From Paenibacillus faecis (GTDB taxonomy: Bacteria; Bacillota; Bacilli; Paenibacillales; Paenibacillaceae), in assembly GCF_008084145.1 (NCBI RefSeq), contig NZ_VSDO01000001.1, forward strand, positions 634,840 to 698,839: a DNA stretch of 64,000 bases, in the 5' to 3' direction. Under the pieces are notes generated by a model. It was not told the origin of the DNA. It did not search any database and was given only the letters and a program-made list of their open reading frames with translations. A program made the position numbers and the translations under genes. Numbering within the stretch: position 1 is the stretch's first letter; each line of letters opens with the position of its first letter. Below, one piece after another: positions 54,135 through 62,327 of this stretch.

Positions 54135-54483
54135 ACCAGAGTTTGTAGAAATGATATTTTCGGGTGAAAAAAAATACGAATATCGAAAAACCATATTTAA
54201 ACGTAAAGATATTTCCAGGGTTATTATTTATGCTACTGCCCCTGTAAGTCGTGTTGTTGGAGAATTCGAAATTGATACTATTCTTTTTGAGGATGTTAAC
54301 ACCCTTTGGGAAGAGACAAAAACAGATGCCGGAATTGATGAAAAGTTCTTCTTTGATTATTTTACTGAGAAAGAAAAAGGGTACGCTATTAAAATTAAAA
54401 AGTATAAGCAATACTTGAAATCTAGAAAATTAAACGATGTTTATCATTCAACTCCTCCTCAATCTTTTGCTTATATTGATTGA
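54112..54483 (+). CDS. ASCH-domain protein (COG4933 type)
   Basis: A 123-residue single ASCH/PUA-like domain: VLLSIKPEFVEMIFSGEKKY, EYRKTIFKR, VIIYATAPVSRVVGEFEIDT and PPQSFAYID, the full pattern of the family. ASCH domains bind RNA or act on modified nucleosides. The ATG at 54112 follows GGAGG at normal distance, inside the end of the PIN gene. It probably works with that protein. Confidence 0.8.
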   Translation: MNVLLSIKPEFVEMIFSGEKKYEYRKTIFKRKDISRVIIYATAPVSRVVGEFEIDTILFEDVNTLWEETKTDAGIDEKFFFDYFTEKEKGYAIKIKKYKQYLKSRKLNDVYHSTPPQSFAYID

Positions 54484-54642
54484 TTATTTTACATTCATTA
54501 TTTGATACTCGCTAAAAATTAATCATGGAAATCATGCAGCAGTAGTATCTTCAGTTTGAATTGACATTTTGAGTTTCGTATTCAGAGTAGAATATAACAA
54601 CTTTTCAAAGTCAAAGATATTGTCTAAGGAGCATTGATTTTC

Positions 54643-55652
54643 ATGAGAAGTTTTGCGGTTTGGTACTCTTCTTCAAAAAACAACAACATAAGGGAAAATA
54701 AAGAAGCAACAGTTCATATAAATCTATGGTCACAAAAAAAAATGGCAGTAAGGAATACTGTTTTGATTTCGGATTCTTGATTGAAAGTATTGAGGGAATT
54801 GAAGATATTTTCTTATATGTCCCCTTTCCAATTAAGAAAGAGCAAATTAAAGATCTTGGGACAATTATTTCTAACAACCAACTAGTGAATGCGATTTTTA
54901 ACGAAAATTTCACCACTACAGATGGGGAACCCAAAAGACTAACTGTTAACGGAACAAAGGACAAGCCCCCTTTCACCATTTATTCCCTTGAGATAGAAAG
55001 CCAAATTGAGATTAGCAATTGTATTAGAAGTGGCAACACTGACAAGCCAGGTACCATATTGAAAATACGAATCGGAAATATCTCTCCAGGAAGTAAAGCT
55101 AGATATTATTTCAGAATACGAATTCAAGCACAAAAAAAAGATATCGCCCTAATCAATGATCAAATAAAGGGCATTAGCATTTTTAGTAACCAGTTCACCA
55201 ATACAGAAATAATTGACTTTCGATTAAATGATATTAGGAGCTGTGGAGAGGAACTAAGAGAACAGTTCAATAAAGGACTCAAATTTAATCTTTTAGCTGT
55301 TCATTACTTAATATTAAGAAGTGCAGATGACCTGATAATCCATTATGGAGAGAGTATAAATAGTAGAATGCTAGAGAATGATTTATGGAAAGATTATATA
55401 GATAGCGTGCCAACAAACAATATTATTGCTTATCATATAAAGAAAAAAGCCAATAAAACTAATAGTGATAACAGCGGAATGCCTAAATACGAATACTTAG
55501 AAGGCTTTTCAGACTTAACACGTTTTCAGTATCAAAAAAGTAGCTGGTTAATACTTCTTCTCTACACAATTTTTATTATTATCTTCGGAGCAGCAGGAGG
55601 AATTTTTGGAGATTGGATAAGTGAAATAGTTCAAAGTCTGTTTAGAAAGTAG
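54643..55652 (+). CDS. C-terminally membrane-anchored protein with A9 frameshift
   Basis: The long frame 54726-55652 has no ribosome site at its first ATG. A better start is ATG 54643 with AAGGAG upstream; its frame (MRSFAVWYSSSKNNNIREN, then KEATVHINLWSQKK) joins the long frame if one A is added to the A9 tract at 54732-54740. The joined product has 336 residues: a beta-rich domain (FDFGFLIESIEGIEDIFLYV; KPPFTIYSLEIESQIEIS; RYYFRIRIQAQKK), a helical part, and a C-terminal helix (LILLLYTIFIIIFGAAGGIF). Function unknown. Slippage at the tract or decay are both possible. Confidence 0.6.
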
Positions 55653-55661
55653 GACCCTGCG

Positions 55662-56189
55662 GTGAATTACACAAACATATTTCATGGACTTTCAACGATC
55701 CAGCCGGAAATTTTACGGAAATTCTTGTTTGATGAAATTGGGGAGCGATCCAAAGACAAATTGTATAATCATTTGAAGGAATTAGAGCACTGCTATCCCA
55801 AATTTGACCATTGGTTTTACAATGTTGTAATTCCAGAAGTTGAGCTAAGAGATGGAAAACGTGAAATTATAATAGCTCTAACACAAATGTTAGATACAAA
55901 AAAAACTTATTTAACCGGAATAGCTATTTTAAAAAAAACAAAAGATGAAAAAAAAATATGCACCTTTAGAATACATGAAAATTATAGAAACATGGGTATT
56001 GGAACTGCTTTGTTTGAGCAATGTTTTCTATATTTGGAGACAAGAAAGCCATTGATAACAGTATCAAGCGATAGGTTAGAAATGTTTAGAAATCATATTG
56101 ATCATTTTGATTTCAGAATCTATCAAAGCTTGGACAACTTTTATAAGCAAGGATCTACAGAATATGTATATAATGGTTATTTGTTATAA
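55662..56189 (+). CDS. GNAT-like acetyltransferase
   Basis: A 175-residue protein starting at GTG 55662, nine bases after the membrane protein. The acetyl-CoA loop NYRNMGIGTALFEQ follows strand KKICTFRIHE, and a strand LITVSSDRLEMFR comes after. The first 60 residues (MNYTNIFHGLSTIQPEILRK) are not part of the usual core. The target is unknown. The stop lies about 15 bases from the broken end of an IS256-type element, so the original downstream neighbour may be lost. Confidence 0.6.
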   Translation: MNYTNIFHGLSTIQPEILRKFLFDEIGERSKDKLYNHLKELEHCYPKFDHWFYNVVIPEVELRDGKREIIIALTQMLDTKKTYLTGIAILKKTKDEKKICTFRIHENYRNMGIGTALFEQCFLYLETRKPLITVSSDRLEMFRNHIDHFDFRIYQSLDNFYKQGSTEYVYNGYLL

Positions 56190-56195
56190 TTCCTT

Positions 56196-57100
56196 CTAAA
56201 TCCTTGTACGACACATAGCGGGTCTAGTTGTGGATCTGATGGATGACGCATTTCTGAATCTCGGTATTCGGGTAGCAGGCGGAAATTGACTGCGAAAAGC
56301 CTGTGAGGTTATCCACGCACGTGATAAGGATGTCTTGGACCCCGCGATTTTGCAGTTCGTTAAGACGCTAAGCCAGAACTTCGCGGATTTGTTCTCGCCG
56401 ATCCACATGCCAAGCACATCCTTGTTGCCGTCTAGATCGATACTGATGGCCATGTAGGCCGCCTTGTTCACGATGGCCATCCTGCTTGACCTTGAAGTGG
56501 ATGGCATCAAGAAAAACGACCGCGTAAACGCCTTGCAACGGCCGGTTCTGCCATTCCTTGATGAGCGGCAAGAGCTTGTTTGTGACGTTGGAAATGAGCG
56601 TTGGCGAGACCTCGATATCGTACAGATTCTGCAGGTGATCCTGAATCTCCCGGGTGCTTCCCCCATTGGCGTAGAGAGCCACTATCTTATCCTCAATGCC
56701 CGTCACGTTCCATTGATACTTCTTCACCACAAGTGGCTCGAACTCGCTGAGCCCGTCACGCGGCACCTGAATCTCCTCCTCAACTACTCCCCTCACAACC
56801 GTTTTCTTGCTTTGCCGTTACTGCTATTGAACATGACCTTGGCTTTCGCCTCATGCTTCTCGTAGCCCAGATGAGTGTCCGTCTCGGCCTCCAGCATCTC
56901 CTGAAACGTCTTCGCAAAGAAGTTTTTCAGCGCATTCAGAGCGTCCTGCGCCGTTACCAACTTGTTTTCCTTGATGAATGCCCACAGTTGCTCCTTCGTC
57001 CACAAACCCATGTGTGCTCCCCAACCTTTAATTTGCTTCTTTAGTAATTCGGTTTTGGAGTTTACACAAAAGATTTACAGACTCGGATCGAGGGAAGTCT
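56196..57100 (-). mobile_element. decayed, 3'-truncated IS256-family element
   Basis: Contains the 5' two-thirds of an IS256-type transposase on the minus strand and, near 57060-57100, a TTTACACAAAAGATTTACAGA end typical of the family's terminal repeat. The opposite end is missing; similarity stops at about 56205, next to the GNAT gene. Confidence 0.7.
56205..57011 (-). pseudogene. IS256-family transposase, frameshifted and truncated
   Basis: Three frames join to a mutator-type transposase: MGLWTKEQLWAFIKENKL to NSSNGKARK, then KTVVRGVVEEEIQVPRDG to VVFLDAIHFKVKQDG, then IVNKAAYMAISIDLDGNKD to KFWLSVL, and a further shift to QSISACYPNTEIQKC. At least three frameshifts (near 56805, 56475 and 56360), an in-frame stop (N*TRYVSYKD) and loss of the last third make it inactive. 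Confidence 0.75.
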
Positions 57101-57212
57101 GACTATCCACAGTTTTCCCCCACCCAAATACCGTAGGGCTACTAATTGTATTTTGTGGAATCAACTCTTGCGTTGACATTTACACTTCAAGTCTCATCGT
57201 TGCAATAAGCAA

Positions 57213-58403
57213 TTAATCCCCACTCCATCCTTTTCCAGTAATTGCCCATTTTAATGTCTGAAAGAAATGCCTTATATATTCTTTATATGACCATTTCTTA
57301 TAATTCTGAAGTAAGTGAATCCTGTAGTCTAAACTAGGGTGTGTATGCCACCTGCTATATCTTTCCGGAAGCTTCCTATACCAAGGTATATTTGTCTCCA
57401 TATTTTCATTCTGCATTCTTTTAAGCAGCTTTATCAACCCTAATCTGATTTCAGGAATTAACTCACATGCTTTTCTATCTGCACGCATTTCTCGAATCTG
57501 ATACCAATATCCATGTTTGGCGTACAGCAAGTAAATTAACATACCCAAAAAAACAATCATCATAACAGGGATTGCTAAAACCAAAACAAGTGCTACATAG
57601 ACTAAGTACGCACTAATAATGCCTACGATATATACATAAGTGAGCATCCCAGCGATAAACAAAAAAATTGTACTCGTAGAAAACAAAGTACTTTTAAAAT
57701 CATAATCCTTATACTTAATATGTATCAATTCATGAGCAATTAAAGCTTTCAACTCTTCATCTGAGAATTCTTCACAAGCTTCAGTCGTTAAAACAACAGC
57801 GTTCCTTCCTTTACGGAACCATGGTTTTAAATATGCATAACCTGGCGATCGACTACTAATTGTTATAAAAAGCTCTATACCGTGCATCCCCAACTGTTCT
57901 TGGGTATCCATAAAAATTTTTACTATTCGTTTGCTTGGAGGGAATAGTAGAGTTTCCGACATCAACTTTTCAATCAATAGTTTGCGCTTAAAAAGTGCGA
58001 TTAAAATACGGTTAATGAATAAAATCAACTGCTTCTTAAATCTCGAAATAAATTGCTCTTTAATTGGCCTTTGATTTATATTGGCGTGTTTGAAGGGCGG
58101 GGCGCTTTCATTGAGATCGAGTTGTTCTTCGAACTTATCTAGAACTTCAGACCATATTTTTGTCCACCTAATTCCTGTCATTACTAAAGCAGCTATCATG
58201 ATTAAATGATAAAAAATCGATACGTTCGATTGAAAAAACATTACAACGATTATTGCCGGGACCAGATGCGATAATAGAATAAGTAAAAATGAATAAAAAT
58301 GCTGGATGTTCCTTTTTTGAATAACTAGTTTTGTTAATGAAAGTAATCGAGCATAAGCAAATATGTTGCCAAACATAAAACTAATAGAATAAATGACTCC
58401 CAT
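57213..58403 (-). CDS. M48-type membrane metallopeptidase
   Basis: A 396-residue protein with N-terminal helices (about 1-25, 35-57, 62-78), a cytoplasmic stretch, and a peptidase domain with zinc site HELIH (224-228) and a downstream Glu in EMRADRKACE. Two further helices (about 245-295) follow the zinc motif. This fits the M48/HtpX-like or BlaR1-like class. The substrate is unknown. It lies between two transposon relics and may be part of the same acquired region. Confidence 0.75.
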   Translation of the reverse strand: MGVIYSISFMFGNIFAYARLLSLTKLVIQKRNIQHFYSFLLILLSHLVPAIIVVMFFQSNVSIFYHLIMIAALVMTGIRWTKIWSEVLDKFEEQLDLNESAPPFKHANINQRPIKEQFISRFKKQLILFINRILIALFKRKLLIEKLMSETLLFPPSKRIVKIFMDTQEQLGMHGIELFITISSRSPGYAYLKPWFRKGRNAVVLTTEACEEFSDEELKALIAHELIHIKYKDYDFKSTLFSTSTIFLFIAGMLTYVYIVGIISAYLVYVALVLVLAIPVMMIVFLGMLIYLLYAKHGYWYQIREMRADRKACELIPEIRLGLIKLLKRMQNENMETNIPWYRKLPERYSRWHTHPSLDYRIHLLQNYKKWSYKEYIRHFFQTLKWAITGKGWSGD

Positions 58404-58502
58404 TCTCTTTCCCTCACATTTTGTGCCAATTGTATATTATTTTTCCTAAAGCTCGTACTTCGAAAGGAATCTGAACTTCAACCTTATAACAAGTTAACTA
58501 TT

Positions 58503-59336
58503 CTAGGGCGTGTATGCAAACCCTAAGCGAGCCATACCATAATCGAAGCTAAGGTTAAAAAAGCCACAAATGTGTCTGCCCGTTTATCAAAGCGAGTCGT
58601 CAAGCGACGGTAGTTCTTCACTTTATTGAAAAAACACTCAATTAAATGCCGTTCCTTGTAAATGGCTTTGTCCCATTTTTTGGCTTTGTGGCGATTTTTT
58701 TTGTTTGGAATAACGGGAATGGCCGACTGTTCCTGAAGAAGCTTTAAAATTCGGTTGGAGTCATAAGCCCGGTCAGCTAATACTTGTTTCTGCGAGAGAT
58801 CCATTTGTTTGAGCATCTCATAGCCGGTCACAGCATCATGACGTTGTCCAGCCGTCAATTGGAAGCGAAGCGGGTTACCAAGGGCATCTACAATCGCATG
58901 TATTTTAGTCGTTAGTCCACCTCTGGAACGCCCAAACGCTTACTTAAGGGTCACCCTTTGCGCCCGCTCCATGCTGGTGGACACGGACAATTGTGGTGTC
59001 AATCATCACACTTTCCCAGTCAGTTTCGATCAAAACATGTTCTAGAATCCGCTCCCATATGCCGGCCTTTTGCCAGCGACGAAGGCGGCTGTAAACCGTG
59101 GACCAAGAGTCGTAGTATTCTGGTAAATCCCGCCATTGCGCAACCGTCCGTGCTACCCACAGCATGGCATTTAGCATCTTGCGGTGATCGTTCGGGGGTC
59201 TCCCTCCTTGTGGTTTTCTCTCCGGCGACAGAAGGTCCTTAATTTTTTCCCATTCGTCGTCACGAATTTCGTATCTTCTCATCATACAGTCTATTACCCA
59301 AATACAAGAACACTACGGTTTGCATGCACGCCCTAG
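58503..59336 (-). mobile_element. IS5-family (IS427-group-like) insertion sequence, about 834 bp
   Basis: The ends CTAGGGCGTGTATGCAAACC (58503-58522) and the complement of GGTTTGCATGCACGCCCTAG (59317-59336) are inverted repeats with 19 of 20 identical. CTAG at both borders may be the target duplication or part of the repeats. Length and two-frame transposase fit the IS427 group. Confidence 0.8.
58523..59285 (-). pseudogene. IS5-family transposase in two frames
   Basis: The first frame (59285-58944) carries the N-terminal part (IRDDEWEKIKDLLSPERKPQ, GGRPPNDHRKMLNAMLWVA, SVMIDTTIVRVHQHGAG); the second frame (open from about 58936 to 58523) carries AFGRSRGGLTTKIHAIVDAL, LADRAYDS and the DDE-region ERHLIECFFNKVKNYR. 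IS427-group elements normally join such frames by programmed frameshifting, but here both frames have stops within a few bases of each other, so the element is probably inactive. Confidence 0.7.
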
Positions 59337-59479
59337 TAACCACATTAATCTTTGAAATCACTGCTTGGAAAAATCTTGGCGCCGTCTCCCTGCCGAGTAT
59401 ACTGACAACTCATATCATCGTACATTGGTTGCTTTTTCTGCGACATTGCAGAAGCGACGAAGCGGTAGCGCCATAACTG

Positions 59480-59690
59480 TTTCTGACACGAGCGATAAAC
59501 TACCGGCTAAAATCAACCTGTGGTGGGGTTGAATCACGATAACCCGGCATGAGGGATAATGATACTTCTGCCTGGCCAACGTCACGGTATTGGGGGCAGC
59601 CCGCTCGGATGAGGGGGAGCTTTGGGAAACCGAAGTTATGATGCAGGCTTGCCACCTGCGGCTTGAAACAGGCATTCCCCTTTCCATTTC
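59480..59690 (+). mobile_element. probable group II intron 5' (domain I) fragment
   Basis: The stretch has the look of a group II intron domain I: GAGCGATAAACTACCGGC, CCTGTGGTGGGG, AACCCGGCATGAGGG, GGGGGCAGCCCGC and GCTTTGGGAAACCGAAG, in that order. No reverse transcriptase gene or 3' domains V/VI follow. It is therefore a fragment. The call rests on remembered pattern only; no ORF is supported here. Confidence 0.4.
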
Positions 59691-59978
59691 TACATGATTT
59701 CTCTGTTACACTCATTTCTCCTTCTTCCTACAAAAAATATTTAATTGAGAGAGGAAATACTAGTATGTGCCTGCCTGTACTTTTCAAACTGATGTTTCAA
59801 AATTACCCCGATGTCGTCAATGTTCCGCAAATATGCGAGATGCTCGGCGGCATCAGCACCAAATAGACTTTTTTCCTGATACGACACGGGACTGCCAACA
59901 TTATTCTCATCTCGACTGCTAAAAAGTTTCTTCAGTTCAAGTGATGAGCAGCACTTACAGAGTCCCAATATGCAAAAA

Positions 59979-60012
59979 GCCCCTGAATTATCCGCAAGGA
60001 CAATTCAGGGGC
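59979..60012. terminator. terminator of the first tRNA-Leu gene
   Basis: GCCCCTGAATT / AATTCAGGGGC (11-bp perfect stem, 59979-59989 and 60002-60012); on the minus strand TTTTTGC follows, 19 bases after the tRNA. Confidence 0.85.
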
Positions 60013-60030
60013 TCTTTCATTCTTATCGGA

Positions 60031-60116
<86 letters not shown>

Positions 60117-60118
60117 GT

Positions 60119-60148
60119 TTTCGTTGTGCTGAATTCGCAGCAACGAAA
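60119..60148 (-). promoter_or_regulatory. leader hairpin upstream of tRNA-Leu copy 1
   Basis: TTTCGTTG / CAACGAAA arms around a variable loop, directly before the tRNA. The same arms with a different loop precede copy 2 (61279-61308). Confidence 0.55.
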
Positions 60149-60151
60149 TTT

Positions 60152-60180
60152 ATAATATCATGCATCCGCAAGAGAGTCAA
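60152..60180 (-). promoter_or_regulatory. promoter of tRNA-Leu copy 1
   Basis: On the minus strand TTGACT, 17 bases, TATTAT (60180-60152). The tRNA starts about 36 bases downstream of the -10. Confidence 0.8.
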
Positions 60181-60188
60181 CAAGCAAA

Positions 60189-61115
60189 TTAATCCGTCAT
60201 TAATGATTTGACGATATCATACCGGAAGTTGGCCGCCGCTTCGACCTGCCGGAACCCTTCCTGCAAATACAGATTTTTGGCCCGGTCGTTCTCGGCATTC
60301 ACGCAAAGCACCGCTTGAGAATAACCGCGCTCAACCGCAAACGCCATGGCCGCTCTCAGCAGTATTCTTCCGAGCCCTTTCCCTTGGTATTCGGGAAGAA
60401 GCCCAAACGGTCCGATGTTCATGGTCGGCGCCCCCTCAAACTCGTCATCCGCCCCGCGAACGATGCCTACGGCGCGATCCCCATGGTACAGCATCAGCAT
60501 TCCGCCCTCCAGGTAATCGTCCTCCGCAGCCATTTGCCCCACCATTTCCGGGGTGACCGGCGTTTCATTCCCTTTTAGCTTGGCAAAAGCCGCATTGCGG
60601 ACCTTCGCCCATGCCTCCTCATCCCGCCCGGCTTGAAAAGCTTCCAGCCGGTATCCGCCAGGCACCCGGAAAGCCGGCTTTTCCAAATCGTGATGAGCCA
60701 AAATAAAGGCATACCGCTCCAGCTTGAAATCCAATCTCTCCAACAGCTCCATCGCTCTCACTTGCAGGGTCGGCACAAATATAAACAGCTGGTCGAGCCC
60801 TTCCCCGTGCCGCACAATCGACTTCAATAGTTGCTCGTATAGCGTTAGGTCCTCCGCTTCGGTATGAAATATCCGGAACCGCCCCCGGCGACCCTTGCGG
60901 TGATAAGCATCCTTGATGAGCGAGGCCGCGCCAACGAGGTCCCCTGCCGAATTCAGCGCAATATAAGTAGGATGGTCTTCATGAATGGCAAAGTCCCGCA
61001 AATCCTCTTCATATAAAAACGAATCATCCACGTCCTTCCGGTGCTTTCTGCAATAGTCCAAAAACTCCCCAAGCTTCTCCATACCCAATGCTTCAACGCT
61101 CATATCCTTCATCAT
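60189..61115 (-). CDS. double-GNAT acetyltransferase
   Basis: A 308-residue protein of two GNAT halves. The first (about 1-140) is degenerate; the second has the acetyl-CoA loop LPEYQGKGLGRILLRAAMAF near residue 250 and the following NAENDRAKNLYLQEGF, typical of MshD/Eis-like N-acetyltransferases. The substrate is unknown. ATG 61115 after GGACGGAG is preferred; the longer frame to 61163 runs through a tRNA terminator. It lies between the two tRNA-Leu genes. Confidence 0.78.
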   Translation of the reverse strand: MMKDMSVEALGMEKLGEFLDYCRKHRKDVDDSFLYEEDLRDFAIHEDHPTYIALNSAGDLVGAASLIKDAYHRKGRRGRFRIFHTEAEDLTLYEQLLKSIVRHGEGLDQLFIFVPTLQVRAMELLERLDFKLERYAFILAHHDLEKPAFRVPGGYRLEAFQAGRDEEAWAKVRNAAFAKLKGNETPVTPEMVGQMAAEDDYLEGGMLMLYHGDRAVGIVRGADDEFEGAPTMNIGPFGLLPEYQGKGLGRILLRAAMAFAVERGYSQAVLCVNAENDRAKNLYLQEGFRQVEAAANFRYDIVKSLMTD

Positions 61116-61149
61116 CCGACTCCGTCCTTCCCGGTCAAAGCTATTAAAA

Positions 61150-61174
61150 AAACTCCAGATCATCTCTGGAGTTT
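61150..61174. terminator. terminator of the second tRNA-Leu gene
   Basis: AAACTCCAGA / TCTGGAGTTT ten-base stem with a five-base loop; on the minus strand TTTTTTTAATAG overlaps and follows the stem end, 17 bases after the tRNA. Confidence 0.85.
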
Positions 61175-61190
61175 ACAAGGCGGTGTATGA

Positions 61191-61275
<85 letters not shown>

Positions 61276-61278
61276 GTT

Positions 61279-61308
61279 TTTCGTTGTGCAGGAAGCGCAG
61301 CAACGAAA
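61279..61308 (-). promoter_or_regulatory. leader hairpin upstream of tRNA-Leu copy 2
   Basis: TTTCGTTG / CAACGAAA arms as before copy 1, with a different loop sequence. Confidence 0.5.
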
Positions 61309-61311
61309 TCT

Positions 61312-61341
61312 ATAATATCATGTCTTCTTAAAAAGAGTCAA
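61312..61341 (-). promoter_or_regulatory. promoter of tRNA-Leu copy 2
   Basis: On the minus strand TTGACT, 18 bases, TATTAT (61341-61312). The -35 overlaps the stop of the nucleotidyltransferase gene. Confidence 0.75.
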
Positions 61342-62153
61342 TACATATTATTTTTAATTTTATTATCCCTGCATTCCTCAGGCGTCGCCAATTTCCGTAT
61401 CTCCTCGCTAAGCCTTTCGTTTACGGGGTAAACACTCTCCAAAAAGTTCAATATCGCCAGCGCCGATTCCGGGACGTGCTCATAACCGAGCAGCATCCCG
61501 CCTAAAAGGGTGGCAAAACGCGGAAACCTTTGTTCAAGTCTGCGTTCGTTCCCGAAAGGATCCGGGAAATGATCGTTTTCTTTTTCAATCAGATGTAATA
61601 CGGATAAGATCGAACCGATCGCGCTTCCCTGCACAAACCGGAGCGCGGACAATTTTTCGCCCCTGGCAAACCGGCAGAGGCCGACATACAGATTGGTTAA
61701 AGCTTCATTGATCGCGTAAGCAAGCTCCTCCTGTCTGGAGTCGGGGATCAGCCTGTCATTCGCGAGAGGAACTTCAAATGCCGCCTTACGCGGATGTTTC
61801 CAGACGATTCTTCCGCCCCGATAAGGAATGTTATCCAGCTCCCTCGCCTCAAATACCGCGTACTCCCCATAAATGCCGTCCCGGAACATGATCTTGTGGC
61901 CGTCCACCGTGTTCATGAACGAATAAGCCAAAGGATAAACGTCCTCCAGCCAATCCAGGTTGTTCAAAAATCGAGCTTTACAGCCAGGCTCCACGATTAC
62001 AAAAAAATCCAGGTCCGAATATTCGTCCAACCTTCCCAACTCCGACCCGACCGACCCCAAGCCCAGCAGCAGCAAGGCACCGTCCTTCCCTTCCAGCGAG
62101 TTTCCGATTTCCTCCAGCCGGTTCAGCAGCAGTTCCCGTCTATTCATGGGCAC
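61338..62153 (-). CDS. nucleotidyltransferase domain protein
   Basis: A 271-residue protein with a minimal nucleotidyltransferase motif (LLLGLGSVGSELGRLDEYSD, then LDFFVIV: GS...DxD) followed by a helical domain with AINEALTNLYVGLCRFARGE. It resembles lincosamide/aminoglycoside nucleotidyltransferase-like proteins of unknown target. The likely start is GTG 62153, seven bases after GGGAGG; TTG 62156 and ATG 62144 are in frame. Its stop overlaps the tRNA promoter. Confidence 0.72.
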   Translation of the reverse strand: MPMNRRELLLNRLEEIGNSLEGKDGALLLLGLGSVGSELGRLDEYSDLDFFVIVEPGCKARFLNNLDWLEDVYPLAYSFMNTVDGHKIMFRDGIYGEYAVFEARELDNIPYRGGRIVWKHPRKAAFEVPLANDRLIPDSRQEELAYAINEALTNLYVGLCRFARGEKLSALRFVQGSAIGSILSVLHLIEKENDHFPDPFGNERRLEQRFPRFATLLGGMLLGYEHVPESALAILNFLESVYPVNERLSEEIRKLATPEECRDNKIKNNMY

Positions 62154-62184
62154 CAAGCAACCTCCCTTTCATTGACAAAATAGA

Positions 62185-62223
62185 AAGGGCCCACCCTCGC
62201 ATGAATTACGAGGATGAACCCTT
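62185..62223 (-). terminator. terminator after the secreted DUF4179-like gene
   Basis: A two-part stem AAGGG...CCTCG / CGAGG...CCCTT; on the minus strand TTTCTATTTT follows. It lies about 105 bases after the stop at 62328. Confidence 0.65.
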
Positions 62224-62327
62224 GGGTTACATTGCCTTCAATTTATAACAGAAATATCATAGCGTATGAAGAATGTCAAGTAATACATATCAGCCCCTTA
62301 AATGGAATTCGGGAATGAGTGATGAGG

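Noticed and set aside
62185-62223. A possible T-box-like leader before the nucleotidyltransferase
   Set aside because: The GAGGGTGG segment is reminiscent, but the rest of the T-box (AGGGTGGnACCGCG, specifier loop) is missing; a terminator of the preceding gene explains it.
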